This document shows positions 26,242 to 36,141 of a stretch of 64,000 nucleotides of DNA, piece after piece; the stretch's first letter is position 1; the number at the start of each line of letters is the position of its first letter. The DNA is from Calothrix sp. NIES-3974 (GTDB lineage: Bacteria; Cyanobacteriota; Cyanobacteriia; Cyanobacteriales; Nostocaceae). The notes below the pieces were generated by a model. It did no database searches. It was not told where the DNA came from and saw only the letters and a list, made by a program, of their open reading frames with translations. The stretch spans positions 3,534,001-3,598,000 of the forward strand of contig NZ_AP018254.1 in assembly GCF_002368395.1 (NCBI RefSeq). The letters are read 5' to 3'. The position numbers and the translations under genes were made by a program.

Positions 26242-27066
26242 TTATCGGTCTTTTGTGGTTGATTCGGAAATGGGAATTTGTAATTGTGATGGTAAAAGTC
26301 CCCAATATTCAATCCGTTCTTTTAACCATCCTGTTTCCAAATAACGAGCGATCGCTTGATTTATTTCCTGTCGCAGTTGGTCATGTTGTAGTCCTTTGGG
26401 GATAACTACGGCTAAGGGTTCGGTGGAAAGTCTTATGGGTAAGAGTCTATAGCCAGGATATAATTGCGTCCAACCTGTTAATATACTACCATCAGCAGCA
26501 AAGGCATCCACTTGGTTTTGTTCCAGTTTCTGGTAGGCTTGTTGATAGGAATTCACACCAACAATTTCGGCATTGGGTATAAAATAGTTAACTCGGTCAA
26601 CCGTACTAGAACCCCTTAAAACAGCTATTTTTCGGGATTTTAAATCAACTAAACGCTGAAGCGAGGGACTTTTAGTGATTAAAACCGTACTATCCAGATA
26701 ATAGGGAATACTGAAATTAACTAGACGCGATCGCCCTGGTGTTGCGGTGACACGAGCAATAGCAATATCGACTTGATTTTCCAATACCCAAGCCAAGCGA
26801 TCGCGATTATTAACGGGTTGAAGTTGGAGTGAATGGGGTTTTTGCAGTAAATCTTCTGCCAAACGTCGCGCTAAGTCGATTTCTAAGCCCTGTAATTGGC
26901 CTTTGCCATCTCTAAACCCCAAAGGACGAATATTGTCCTTAACAGCGATTCGTAGGGAACCTTGATGTCGAATCTCTTTTAGTTCCCTTGCTTGAGCATA
27001 ATCAGGCAACAACCACAAGGCAAAAGATAGAAGGAGAACAAGAATTAATAAACGAGTGCATCGCAT
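26242..27066 (-). CDS. Periplasmic substrate-binding protein (amino-acid type, family 3)
   Basis: A 274-residue protein with a clear signal peptide (MRCTRLLILVLLLSFALWLLP, cleavage near AQA-REL). The mature part is a solute-binding protein family 3 domain: LRIAVKDNIRPLGFRDGKGQLQG, GLEIDLARRLAEDL, VDIAIARVTATPGRSRLVNFS and the hinge DAFAADGSILTGW. Such proteins capture amino acids or similar solutes for ABC importers or act as sensors. No permease or ATPase gene is adjacent, so its partner is elsewhere. Substrate cannot be told. Confidence 0.87.
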   Translation of the reverse strand: MRCTRLLILVLLLSFALWLLPDYAQARELKEIRHQGSLRIAVKDNIRPLGFRDGKGQLQGLEIDLARRLAEDLLQKPHSLQLQPVNNRDRLAWVLENQVDIAIARVTATPGRSRLVNFSIPYYLDSTVLITKSPSLQRLVDLKSRKIAVLRGSSTVDRVNYFIPNAEIVGVNSYQQAYQKLEQNQVDAFAADGSILTGWTQLYPGYRLLPIRLSTEPLAVVIPKGLQHDQLRQEINQAIARYLETGWLKERIEYWGLLPSQLQIPISESTTKDR

Positions 27067-27188
27067 TTGCTTACTATCGCGGCGTTGTTCATACCCAAAA
27101 TATCAAGCCATTCAGCTAAAAGCAACGCAATTAAACCGACTTTAACGCAATACAGTTCAGTTAGACTTAAAGGCCTTATTACGAATAA

Positions 27189-27500
27189 GATTGCCACGAA
27201 CAAGCTAGCGCCGTTTGATAGCAGCGACTCAAGTGCTTCTGGTATGCCGTCTTACACTGAGTTCTCAAACATACCGACTACGGCAAACCTCTCGCGATAC
27301 GCGGCAATAGCCGTGTCAACCCTGTTGGCCGATGACAGCAACTCACGGAAACAGTCACCCAGTGGTGGTCTAATGAATCTCGTCAGTTCAGAGTCATGAG
27401 ACACGCTCTGTCCCAAAGTGGACAAAGCGTGGTTAATGCAGGTGATGATGCCTTCCCGAGGATCTGTCAGCGTGCCGTCGAGGTCAAACAAGATGTTCAC
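27189..27500 (-). pseudogene. HAD phosphatase (Gph-like) remnant with an in-frame stop
   Basis: A GTG start opens MNILFDLDGTLTDPREGIITC, the HAD motif I, followed by a cap-domain start (HALSTLGQ, PPLGDCFRELLSSAN, YRERFAVVGMFENSV) like phosphoglycolate phosphatases. A TAA then stands where a Tyr codon is expected, and the same frame resumes with DGIPEALESLLSNGASLFVAI, i.e. the continuation of the family. Beyond about 27189 the similarity is lost. Motifs II-IV are missing, so it cannot be active. HIP1 sites are absent and base use looks unlike the neighbours, which suggests a transferred and decaying gene. Confidence 0.8.
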
Positions 27501-27557
27501 CTAGAAGTCCGTTGTCGTCTAACTATAATATTACTAATTCCTTTCCCAAGCCAAGAT

Positions 27558-27914
27558 TTAGCCTTGTACCTGACTTGCAATTTGGGCTACTTTGCTAAAT
27601 CCATCCGGATCTAACACAGCTAACTGAGCCAACATCTTCCGATTCAAGTTAATATTTGCTTTCTTCAAATTACCCATAAACTTGCTGTAGCTCATTCCGT
27701 GTAGACGAACTGCGGCATTAATCCGGGTAATCCACAGACGACGGAAATCGCGCTTACGTTTTTTGCGATCGCGATAGGCACTGCGTAGAGCCTTCATTAC
27801 CTGCTGATTCGCCGTTCTAAACAAAGTCGAATGGGAACCTCGGAAACCTTTCGCTAGTTTTAAGATTTTTTTGCGGCGTTTACGTGCCACATTACCACGT
27901 TTGACCCGTGCCAT
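27558..27914 (-). CDS. rplT: Ribosomal protein L20
   Basis: A 118-residue, strongly basic protein, [20 protein letters not shown] at the start and [31 protein letters not shown] in the middle, both diagnostic of L20. It binds 23S rRNA early in large-subunit assembly. It follows rpmI by 165 bases on the same strand. infC, the usual third member of this operon, is not next to it, which is common in cyanobacteria. Confidence 0.98.
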   Translation of the reverse strand: MARVKRGNVARKRRKKILKLAKGFRGSHSTLFRTANQQVMKALRSAYRDRKKRKRDFRRLWITRINAAVRLHGMSYSKFMGNLKKANINLNRKMLAQLAVLDPDGFSKVAQIASQVQG

Positions 27915-28079
27915 AAATTAAATATTCCTAATTAGTTTGTGATGTTGTTGTCTAATCCTGAATTTTGCAGAAGTGGTGATCAGCCTTGAGTAACAGGTCG
28001 TTATTTCATACTACTCTCAACTCCCCACTCCCTACAGGTTTTAGGGATTTTTGCTCAATCCAGGTAATTTACTACCAAT

Positions 28080-28277
28080 TTACAAATAAGGGAGCATTCC
28101 CCGGACGTTATCTTCATCGCGTTCATTCACAATTGCCATTTTTGACAAATTGCGCTTTTTATTGGATGACTTGTGTTCTAGCAAGTGATTTTTAAAGGCT
28201 TTACGACGAACGATTTTACCAGTACCAGTTGCACGGAATCGCTTCGCCGCAGCCTTCCGCGTTTTGAGCTTCGGCAT
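28080..28277 (-). CDS. rpmI: Ribosomal protein L35
   Basis: A 65-residue basic protein, [20 protein letters not shown] then [21 protein letters not shown], diagnostic of L35 of the large ribosomal subunit. It precedes rplT, the standard pair, and begins 42 bases after the end of the MlaE-like gene on the same strand. Confidence 0.98.
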   Translation of the reverse strand: MPKLKTRKAAAKRFRATGTGKIVRRKAFKNHLLEHKSSNKKRNLSKMAIVNERDEDNVRGMLPYL

Positions 28278-28319
28278 GATTTTTGATTAAAACGACACGA
28301 TCCATAATTATAAACGAAT

Positions 28320-29135
28320 TTATCCCAAGTTTAACCCCAAGACAGGAAAAATATTGATGGCAAAAATTGCCAGTTTTTCAAAAATCAGCAATGAAAGGAG
28401 AAAATCAATCACAAAAATTGCAATCCAAGTCGTGACAACCGCAGCAGTAGCCGACTCACCGACCTGTTTTGCACCACCAACGGTAGTTAAACCCCAACTA
28501 CAGGCGATCGCTGCAATCACAGTTCCAAATATGAAACTCTTAAAAAGCACGGTAAAAATGTCTGATATTCCTAAAGACTTGCGCACAGATTCTAAAAATA
28601 CTTCCGGTGCTACTCTGTATACATAAAAACCGATCAAGACCCCACCGGTGACACCGATAACTATGCCTAAAATCGTCATCACTGGAACCATTACACAGCA
28701 AGCTATCACCCTTGGTAATACCAAATAGTCGATGGGATCAACTCGCAAAACATGCAAAGCATCGATTTGTTCAGTTACTTGCATTTCGGCTAATTCCGCA
28801 GCAAATGCGGAACCGACTTGACCCGATAGGATACTTGCAGTCAAAATTGGCCCTAACTCGCGACAAAAAGCGAGTGCAAACGCACCCCCAATCGTATTTT
28901 CCGCACCATACTTGAATAATTCCCGCGCTGTTTGAATCGTAAAAATCATCCCAGCAAAAAAATTTACCAAAAATGCTGGCACAATTGCCCCCGGACCAGC
29001 AGCTACCATTTGTTCTAAAATCTGACGATGGTAAATTCTACCTTGTACTAAGTGCAGCCAAACTTGACCGATTAAAAGTAGTGCTGCAAGTAACCGTGAA
29101 GTCCAGGATTTACCAAGTTTATGTTTTGGTTGCAA
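28320..29135 (-). CDS. MlaE-family (Ycf63-like) lipid ABC transporter permease
   Basis: A 271-residue membrane protein of the MlaE/YrbE/TGD1 family, permeases for lipid exchange between membranes. Characteristic text: GPGAIVPAFLVNFFAGMIFTIQ, FCRELGPILTASILSGQVGSAFAAELAEMQVTEQIDAL and the ending GGAKQVGESATAAVVTTW. Five or six membrane helices. The start is TTG, supported by GGAAGGAG five bases upstream; the nearby ATG is out of frame. The ATPase and MCE partner genes are not adjacent. rpmI follows closely and may share its transcript. Confidence 0.93.
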   Translation of the reverse strand: MQPKHKLGKSWTSRLLAALLLIGQVWLHLVQGRIYHRQILEQMVAAGPGAIVPAFLVNFFAGMIFTIQTARELFKYGAENTIGGAFALAFCRELGPILTASILSGQVGSAFAAELAEMQVTEQIDALHVLRVDPIDYLVLPRVIACCVMVPVMTILGIVIGVTGGVLIGFYVYRVAPEVFLESVRKSLGISDIFTVLFKSFIFGTVIAAIACSWGLTTVGGAKQVGESATAAVVTTWIAIFVIDFLLSLLIFEKLAIFAINIFPVLGLNLG

Positions 29136-29508
29136 CTCACTCCTTCCTCCATCTGTACAATTATGGCTATGTTACACCCATTTTGGAGTTTGGATTTCCG
29201 TAGAGACAACCCGTCGGCAATTTTGGATTTCCGTAGAGACGACCCGTCGGGTCGTCTCTACATTTTGGATTGGGAATTTATTTACCCGGAAAAAATAATT
29301 GCAAATATCGCTGAATCCTGATTTATGCGCGGGAATCTAACCTACAACTATATTCCCTACAGACGCGACGTGTCGTGTCTCTACTCCCAACAAAACGATA
29401 ATTCAGGTATGAAAAATCGCTTTGAAACCACCTCTCCAAAGTGTCTATAACACCTTCTTGTACAATCTGGAATTGGGTTATGATGTTATTTTTTCTGGGT
29501 AAAGATTG
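29136..29508. repeat. Intergenic region with REP-like palindromes
   Basis: A partial palindrome at about 29200-29216 and a perfect one at 29233-29261 (GTAGAGACGACCCG and its complement) are separated by GATTTCC units. A third dyad, CAGACGCGACGTGTCGTGTCTC, lies at about 29360. Otherwise I see nothing but an AT-rich promoter region before the TPR-CHAT gene. Confidence 0.7.
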
Positions 29509-32211
29509 ATGATTTTACAGAGAAAGTTCTTGAGTTTCATCTCTTTCATTGCTGTATTTTCTATTACTCATTACTTACCAGCAACTGCGACAACTAATTC
29601 TTTAAAAATCGCGCAACAACTTGATGAATCTTCTGTTATCGCTTTACGTAAAGCGACTCAATTAAGTCAGGAAGGGTTAAATTTATTTCAACAGAATACG
29701 GTTAAATCTCGGCAACAAGCTCGACAAAAGTTCCAAGAAGCCCTGGTTATCTTTCGACAACAGAATCATCAGCAGGGACAAATGCTCTGTTTGGCTACGA
29801 TTGGTAAAATTTATGGGGATTTTGGGGATACCCAGAGGGCGATTGAGTATTATAATCAAGCTTTACCCTTAGCGGAAGCTACTGGGGAACGGGGATGGAA
29901 AGGAAATATTTTGAATAATTTGGGTTTGATTTATTCCCAGTTAGGTGAAAAGCAAACAGCTTTGGAATATTATCATCAAGCTCTACCTGTGTATCGACAA
30001 GTTAAGGATAAGGATGGGGAAGGGACAACTTTAAGTAACTTTGGTTTATTATATGCAGATTTAGGCGATAAAGAAAGGGCTATTACCTATTACAATCAGG
30101 CTTTACCTTTGTTTAAAGCGATTAATAAGCAAACTAGTGTGGCGGTGGTTTTGAATAATCTTGGTCAAGCCTATAGTGATTTAGCTGATTTTAACAAGGC
30201 TTTAGAATATTTCCGTCAATCTTTGTCTCTGCGTCGTCAAGTTGAGGATCGGGTGGGAGAGGGGACTGTTTTACTGAATATTGGTGCAATTTATTTAGAA
30301 CAACGTCAACCGCAAGAGGCTTTAAAATCCTTTGAAACGGCTTTACCTTTGTTTCGTCAAGGGGGTCGCAAACGGGAAGAGGCAAATATTCTTGTGGGGA
30401 TGGGTCGGGTTTTTGATGAACTTAAACAGCCAGAAAAAGCTCTGAATTTTTATCGTCAAGCTTTACCTTTATATCGTTCTGTCGGTGATAGAAGTGGGGA
30501 AGCGACTACTTTGAATAATATTGGTTTTGTGGAACGCGATCGCGGTAATTTACAAGCGGCTATTCAGAATGTGGAAAAGGCGATAGCAATTATCGAAGAT
30601 TTACGGACAAAAATTAATCATGAGGACTTGCGTACCTCCTATTTTGCGACTCAACAACATACCTATAACCTGTATATTGATTTGTTAATGCGTCTCCATC
30701 AACAACAACCTCAAAGGGGTTATGATGCATTAGCTTTACATATAAGTGAACGTTCCCGTGCCAGGAGTTTAATTGAATTATTAGCCCAGGCAAATGTCCG
30801 GTTAACTAAAAATATTCCCCCAAGTTTATTGGCACAGGAAAAATCCCTACAGAATCAGCGACAGATACAAGAAAAGCTATTAGGAGAATACCAAAATCAA
30901 CCCCAACCAGACCCAGAAATAATTAAAGCCACAGAAAATAAGATTAACGAGATTATCCAACAACAAAAAGCTTTACAAACCCAAATCAATCAACAAAATC
31001 CCGAACGGAGAGAATTAACCAATCCCCAAACAATTTTAAAATTACCAGAAATCCAAAAACAACTAGATCAAGATACAGTTTTACTCCAATATTCCCTCGG
31101 TAAAAACCGCAGTTATTTATGGTTAGTCACAACCAACTCCCTGACTAGCTACGAACTTCCCAAAGCAGAGGAAATTGAAAACATTGCCCAACAATTTCAC
31201 ACTCAATTATCCCAGGCTACTACCGCAAATGATTTGGCAATGGGTACGGGGAAAAAACTAAGTGATATTATACTAGCACCCGTTGCCGACAAATTAGCTG
31301 GCAAACGTTTAATAATCGTCGCCGATGGTATCCTGCAAAATATCCCCTTTGCTACCCTACCTGATCCTCGGAATCGGTCTAGTGAATACCAACCCCTAAT
31401 GTTAAATCACGAAATAGCAAAGTTACCCTCCGCTTCCACCATCGCCATTAAACGTCGTCAACTTGCTCAACGCCGACCCGCACCAAAGGCGATCGCAATT
31501 ATCGCTGACCCAGTGTACAATCATAATGATGAACGGTTGACTGGAAAACCCGGCAATAATCCCCTAGCACCGGAACTAGAACTGGAACGTACTGCCCTAC
31601 AACGTTCTGCCAAAACCTTAAACCGGAATGGCTGGGATCGATTACCTGGTACACAACAGGAAGCCAAGGCGATTTTAAACATGGTTCCAGGAGATCAAAC
31701 CCTATCTGCCTTCGGTTTTGATGCCAATTACAATCTGGCAACCAGCAAAAACTTAAATCAGTATCGAATTTTACATTTTGCTACCCACGGATTTGTAAAT
31801 GAACAGCAACCGGAATTATCGGGAATCGTTTTATCCCTGTTAGACCCGCAAGGGAATCAAATTCCGGGGTATCTGCGTTTAGGGGATTTATTTAATCAGG
31901 ATTATCCCGCAGAATTAATTGTATTGAGTGCCTGTGAAACAGGATTAGGAAAAAATGTTAGTGGGGAGGGTTTAGTCGGGTTAACGCGGGGATTAATGTA
32001 TGCTGGAGCTGCACGGGTTTTGGTGTCCTCATGGCAAGTTAGTGATGCGGGGACAGCAGTGTTAATGGAGGAGTTTTATCGCCAGATGTTCAAGGAGAAA
32101 AAGACTCCTACCCAAGCTTTACAAATAGCTCAACGTCGGTTGTGGGAAAATCCCCAATGGCGTAGTCCTTTCTATTGGGGGGCTTTTTCCTTGCAGGGGG
32201 AATGGCGATGA
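29509..32211 (+). CDS. TPR-CHAT protein (caspase-like protease domain)
   Basis: A 900-residue protein. A signal peptide or anchor (about 1-28, FLSFISFIAVFSITHYLPATA) is followed by about eight tetratricopeptide repeats (about 60-370), a helical linker and a C-terminal CHAT domain (about 580-900). The peptidase dyad is visible: His in ILHFATHGFVNEQQPELSG and Cys in LIVLSACETGLGKNVSGEG. CHAT proteins are caspase relatives; a few are activated proteases in defence systems, most are unstudied. I start at the ATG, not the TTG one codon before. No partner effector or gasdermin gene is adjacent. An exported or membrane-anchored form sets it apart from cytosolic defence proteases. Confidence 0.9.
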   Translation: MILQRKFLSFISFIAVFSITHYLPATATTNSLKIAQQLDESSVIALRKATQLSQEGLNLFQQNTVKSRQQARQKFQEALVIFRQQNHQQGQMLCLATIGKIYGDFGDTQRAIEYYNQALPLAEATGERGWKGNILNNLGLIYSQLGEKQTALEYYHQALPVYRQVKDKDGEGTTLSNFGLLYADLGDKERAITYYNQALPLFKAINKQTSVAVVLNNLGQAYSDLADFNKALEYFRQSLSLRRQVEDRVGEGTVLLNIGAIYLEQRQPQEALKSFETALPLFRQGGRKREEANILVGMGRVFDELKQPEKALNFYRQALPLYRSVGDRSGEATTLNNIGFVERDRGNLQAAIQNVEKAIAIIEDLRTKINHEDLRTSYFATQQHTYNLYIDLLMRLHQQQPQRGYDALALHISERSRARSLIELLAQANVRLTKNIPPSLLAQEKSLQNQRQIQEKLLGEYQNQPQPDPEIIKATENKINEIIQQQKALQTQINQQNPERRELTNPQTILKLPEIQKQLDQDTVLLQYSLGKNRSYLWLVTTNSLTSYELPKAEEIENIAQQFHTQLSQATTANDLAMGTGKKLSDIILAPVADKLAGKRLIIVADGILQNIPFATLPDPRNRSSEYQPLMLNHEIAKLPSASTIAIKRRQLAQRRPAPKAIAIIADPVYNHNDERLTGKPGNNPLAPELELERTALQRSAKTLNRNGWDRLPGTQQEAKAILNMVPGDQTLSAFGFDANYNLATSKNLNQYRILHFATHGFVNEQQPELSGIVLSLLDPQGNQIPGYLRLGDLFNQDYPAELIVLSACETGLGKNVSGEGLVGLTRGLMYAGAARVLVSSWQVSDAGTAVLMEEFYRQMFKEKKTPTQALQIAQRRLWENPQWRSPFYWGAFSLQGEWR

Positions 32212-32353
32212 ATTGTAGAGGGTGAGGAGGAAAGAAGGTTTTTCATGGGTTCTGGTAAAACCCATATTCTGCCCCCTAGCGCTCACAAGTCCATAAGTAC
32301 TAATAATTAAAATTAATAGTCATCATTAGCCCTTGTCAACTGCAAGTCCGCGT

Positions 32354-32683
32354 TTAAGGAACAACATCAAAGGGTTGATCCCCTTGTAAACGGTAAACCT
32401 GAAAATCTCGATCAAGGGTAAAAATTCGTTTTTGATTGAGAGTTTCAGCGGCTGCGACTAGGGATGCATCTGCTAAATCCATTAGTAAATCTCGATACTG
32501 CTCCATCAATACTTGCATTCTGATTAGCTCATCTTTGCCATTGAAATAAAGCACAAGGATCTGATCAGCAATGTAACCCCATAATTCCTGCTGTACCGAC
32601 CACCCACCATATCGACCTAGCAAGTACATCGCTTCCGTAAAACACGACCATGTTGTAACTAAAGGAGCGGGAAGACCGGATTT
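32354..32683 (-). pseudogene. PIN-domain (VapC-type) toxin, 5'-truncated
   Basis: The frame reads LPAPLVTTWSCFTEAMYLLG, then LMDLADASLVAAAETLNQKR and IFTLDRDFQVYR, the middle and C-terminal parts of a VapC-like nuclease including the Asp pair. An in-frame TAA lies three codons before LPAPL, and the first 40 or so residues, with the first catalytic Asp of a normal PIN domain, are missing. An ATG at residue MYLLG gives a 91-residue frame but that lacks the N-terminal active-site strand. No antitoxin gene remains. The deletion ends near the promoter of the GH116 gene. Confidence 0.75.
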
Positions 32684-32767
32684 TTATTTTTGTCGAAAAA
32701 ACGACTTGAGAAAAATCCTGACTCACGTTAGGCTTTTTGAGCGTAAATCGATGCGACGAACGAAAAT

Positions 32768-35179
32768 ATGAAAAAATCATCCTCTGCAAACATTCCTGTA
32801 GCTTGTACCTGGAGTCGTGGTATTGGTGTTGGTTGGGAAAAACCCTATCAAGTGCGCTATGCCAGTAATATTGATGATGGTCCCTATACAGGAATGCCTT
32901 TAGGTGGATTTGGTGCAGGATGTATTGGGCGATCGCATCGAGGTGATTTTAATTTGTGGCATATTGATGGTGGGGAACATGTGTTCAAATCGATTCCTAG
33001 CTGTCAATTTAGTGTCTTTGAAGCCAATACGGAATATTCCCAAGCCTATGCCTTATCGACCCAACCTCCGGAAGATGACATTTTATCGGCTTGGAAGTGG
33101 TATCCAGCGAATTCCCAGGGTACGTACCATGCTTTGTACCCCCGCAGTTGGTTTGTGTATGAGGGGGTATTTGCAGCTAATTTAACCTGTGAGCAATTTT
33201 CCCCGATTTGGGCAGATAATTACCAGGAATCCAGTTATCCAGTGGCTGTGTTTGCTTGGTATGTGGAAAATCCCACCGATGCACCCCTTACCTTGAGTAT
33301 TATGCTAACTTGGCAAAATCTCACAGGTTGGTTTACCAATGCTTCCAAATCTCCCCAGGTCAAACTGCGGGATGACGGGAGTCCGGTGTACGAATACCAA
33401 CCCCGGATAGGCGAAAGTCAAGATAATTACAATTATATAGTGGAAAATCCGGAACATTTGGGTTGTGTCCTCGCCCGTAAAGGAGTAACTATCCCCAGTG
33501 AGGAAGGGGAGGGGGAATGGTGTATCGCCGTACCGAAAGGGGAAAATCTGGAAGTTTCCTACCATACACGTTGGAATCCCGTCGGTAATGGCCGGGATAT
33601 CTGGGAAAAGTTTGCCTTTGATGGCAACCTCGGTCAAACTTTAGATGCTACACCAGCCGATGCTAACGAACAGGTGGCAGCCGCGATCGCTGTTAAATTT
33701 ACCCTCCAACCAGGGGAAAGTCTGGAAATCCCATTTATCTTGAGTTGGAACTTCCCCATCACCGAATTTGCTCAAGGAGTAAAATACTACCGCAGATACA
33801 CGGACTTTTTTGGTAAAAGTGGACGCAGTGGATGGGCGATCGCTTCTACAGGGTTGAAGGAGTATCAACAATGGCGAGAGCAAATTATCGCTTGGCAACA
33901 ACCCCTCCTCAACCGTGGTGATTTACCTAACTGGTTCAAAATGGCCCTGTTCAACGAATTATACGACTTAACGGCGGGGGGAACCCTCTGGAGTGCAGCT
34001 AGTGAACGGGACCCCATCGGTCAATTTGCGGTTTTAGAATGTTTGGATTATCGCTGGTATGAAAGCTTAGATGTGCGGTTGTATGGCTCCTTTGCCCTGT
34101 TGATGCTATTTCCAGAATTAGAAAAAGCCGTTATCCGCGCCTTTGCTAGGGCAATTCCCCATGAAGACCCCACCACCCGTGTAATTGGTTACTACTATAC
34201 CATCGGTGCGGAAAGTCCCCAAGCCCCCCGTAAAGTCAAAGGGGCAACACCCCACGATTTAGGCGCGCCCAACGAACATGTGTGGGAAAAAACCAATTAC
34301 ACCGCCTACCAAGACTGTAACCTGTGGAAAGACCTGGGTAGCGATTTTGTCCTCCAGGTTTACCGTGATTTCCTCTACACTGGCGGCCATGACTTTGAAT
34401 TTTTAATCACCTGCTGGCCTGCCATCGTGGAAACCCTGGATTACCTGAAAACCTTTGACCTCGATGGGGACGGTATCCCCGAAAACTCCGGCGCACCCGA
34501 CCAAACCTTTGATGATTGGCGTTTATCCGGTATTAGCGCCTACTGTGGCGGATTATGGTTAGCAGCCCTCCAAAGTGCGATCGCGATCGCTACTATTCTC
34601 CAAGTGGCCACTACAGATATTGATCCAGAGCAACTTTCCCAACAGTCAGCAATCTGGCAATCCTGGCTGCATCAAGCATTACCAAGATATCACGAAAAAC
34701 TCTGGAACGGTCAGTATTACCGACTTGATAGTAATAGTGGTTCCGATGTGGTTATGGCAGACCAACTCTGTGGTCAATTTTATGCCCGTTTATTAGGATT
34801 GGCAGACATAGTTCCCCAAGAGTGTATCCTCTCAACCCTAAAAACAATTTATACAGCTTGCTATCGTAACTTCCACAATGGTGAATTCGGAGTTGCCAAC
34901 GGTTTACGTCCCGATGGTTCCGCAGAAAACCCCAATGCGACCCATCCCCTGGAAGTTTGGACAGGGATAAATTTTGGTTTAGCAGCCTTCATGGTACAAA
35001 TGGGGATGAAAGCCGAAGCAATGGAAATTACCGAAACCGTAGTCAAGCAAATTTACAACAACGGATTACAATTTCGCACCCCGGAAGCAATTACATCGGT
35101 GGGTACATTCCGCGCTAGCACCTACCTCCGAGCAATGGCAATTTGGGCTATTTATCAACAAATTCTACAACAAGCCTAA
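32768..35179 (+). CDS. GH116 family beta-glucosidase/glucosylceramidase-like protein
   Basis: An 803-residue protein of glycoside hydrolase family 116 (with the DUF608-type N-terminal domain). The N-terminal beta domain opens with GPYTGMPLGGFGAGCIGRSHRGDF; the (alpha/alpha)6 domain has FAVLECLDYRWYESLDVRLYG, where the Glu is the likely nucleophile, and DQTFDDWRLSGISAYCGGLWLAAL, where the second Asp region supplies the acid. FDLDGDGIPENSGAPD is a further family hallmark. No signal peptide, so it is cytoplasmic. Substrates in the family are beta-glucosides, including glucosylated lipids. Confidence 0.9.
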   Translation: MKKSSSANIPVACTWSRGIGVGWEKPYQVRYASNIDDGPYTGMPLGGFGAGCIGRSHRGDFNLWHIDGGEHVFKSIPSCQFSVFEANTEYSQAYALSTQPPEDDILSAWKWYPANSQGTYHALYPRSWFVYEGVFAANLTCEQFSPIWADNYQESSYPVAVFAWYVENPTDAPLTLSIMLTWQNLTGWFTNASKSPQVKLRDDGSPVYEYQPRIGESQDNYNYIVENPEHLGCVLARKGVTIPSEEGEGEWCIAVPKGENLEVSYHTRWNPVGNGRDIWEKFAFDGNLGQTLDATPADANEQVAAAIAVKFTLQPGESLEIPFILSWNFPITEFAQGVKYYRRYTDFFGKSGRSGWAIASTGLKEYQQWREQIIAWQQPLLNRGDLPNWFKMALFNELYDLTAGGTLWSAASERDPIGQFAVLECLDYRWYESLDVRLYGSFALLMLFPELEKAVIRAFARAIPHEDPTTRVIGYYYTIGAESPQAPRKVKGATPHDLGAPNEHVWEKTNYTAYQDCNLWKDLGSDFVLQVYRDFLYTGGHDFEFLITCWPAIVETLDYLKTFDLDGDGIPENSGAPDQTFDDWRLSGISAYCGGLWLAALQSAIAIATILQVATTDIDPEQLSQQSAIWQSWLHQALPRYHEKLWNGQYYRLDSNSGSDVVMADQLCGQFYARLLGLADIVPQECILSTLKTIYTACYRNFHNGEFGVANGLRPDGSAENPNATHPLEVWTGINFGLAAFMVQMGMKAEAMEITETVVKQIYNNGLQFRTPEAITSVGTFRASTYLRAMAIWAIYQQILQQA

Positions 35180-35224
35180 ACAAGGAATGTATGATGGACT
35201 ATTGTCGGGTTTTGTGGACGCGAG

Positions 35225-35686
35225 ATGATAGTTCAGTTTCGTGAATTTAATCCCTTTGATGTGTGGATTTGGCTCAAATTTAGTACAGTTCCTTCTACCC
35301 ATGAACGTCAATATGTAGAGGAAGTATTTGACTCCTGGTTTTATTTAGGGAAATTAGGAGGGTTTAACGCCGAAAACATGCAGGTACAAGAAACTGGCTC
35401 CGAGTTAAGTTATATGAACTATGAGCAGGAGGGTTACGAACAAAGTCTCAAAGCCTTAATGCACAATATGGGGGAATTTGAATATGAAGGAACTTGGGCT
35501 AGATGTTGGTTTGATTTAGGAACATCCGATGCGATCGCGCTTGATGTCTTGATTAACGCTCTCAGTCAACTCAGCCAAGAATACGTGGTGATTGAAGAAC
35601 TTTATATTGGCGGTGAAAACGAGGATTGGCCAATTGAAGATAGCGATTCCCGTCCCCTGTCCCTTTATGACTATGAAGAAAACTAA
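35225..35686 (+). CDS. DUF3531 family protein
   Basis: A 153-residue acidic soluble protein. MIVQFREFNPFDVWIWLKF and WFYLGKLGGFNAENMQVQ match the DUF3531 family, which is shared by cyanobacteria and plastids and has no settled function. No membrane segment or signal is present. The NUDIX gene follows 14 bases later on the same strand, so the two may be co-transcribed. Confidence 0.82.
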   Translation: MIVQFREFNPFDVWIWLKFSTVPSTHERQYVEEVFDSWFYLGKLGGFNAENMQVQETGSELSYMNYEQEGYEQSLKALMHNMGEFEYEGTWARCWFDLGTSDAIALDVLINALSQLSQEYVVIEELYIGGENEDWPIEDSDSRPLSLYDYEEN

Positions 35687-35700
35687 TTAGGAGAATAGCT

Positions 35701-36129
35701 ATGTATGAAGAAGGAAAAATTCGCGCGATCGCATTAGGGATTATTCGTGATGGTGATCGAATATTTGTCTCTGAAGGGTATGACCCTAGCAAGTCCAGTT
35801 ATTTCTATCGCGCTCTGGGAGGGGGTATCGATTTTGGGGAAACTAGTTTTGCTGCTTTACAACGAGAGTTCCAAGAAGAAATCCAAGCGGAGTTAAAAAA
35901 TATCCGTTATCTGGGATGTTTAGAAAATATTTTTACCTACAATGGTAAACCCGGTCATGAAATCATTCAGTTGTATATGTGTGATTTTGTTGACCCAAAG
36001 TTTTATCAATCCGAACGGTTTGAATTTTGGGAAGGAGAACGGAAAAAAACGGCAGTTTGGGTGGATATAAATCGTTGTAAGTCTGGGGAATTACGTCTGG
36101 TTCCTGAATCTGTTCTTCAGTATTTATAA
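35701..36129 (+). CDS. NUDIX hydrolase
   Basis: A 142-residue protein with an intact Nudix box, GGGIDFGETSFAALQREFQEEI (G-x5-E-x7-RE-x-xEE). Such enzymes split nucleoside diphosphates linked to another group. The text around the box (RALGGGIDFGE) and the late KKTAVWVDI are common in small housekeeping Nudix proteins; substrate unknown. GGAGAA lies before the ATG. Confidence 0.92.
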   Translation: MYEEGKIRAIALGIIRDGDRIFVSEGYDPSKSSYFYRALGGGIDFGETSFAALQREFQEEIQAELKNIRYLGCLENIFTYNGKPGHEIIQLYMCDFVDPKFYQSERFEFWEGERKKTAVWVDINRCKSGELRLVPESVLQYL

Positions 36130-36141
36130 ACCTGCATTTTG

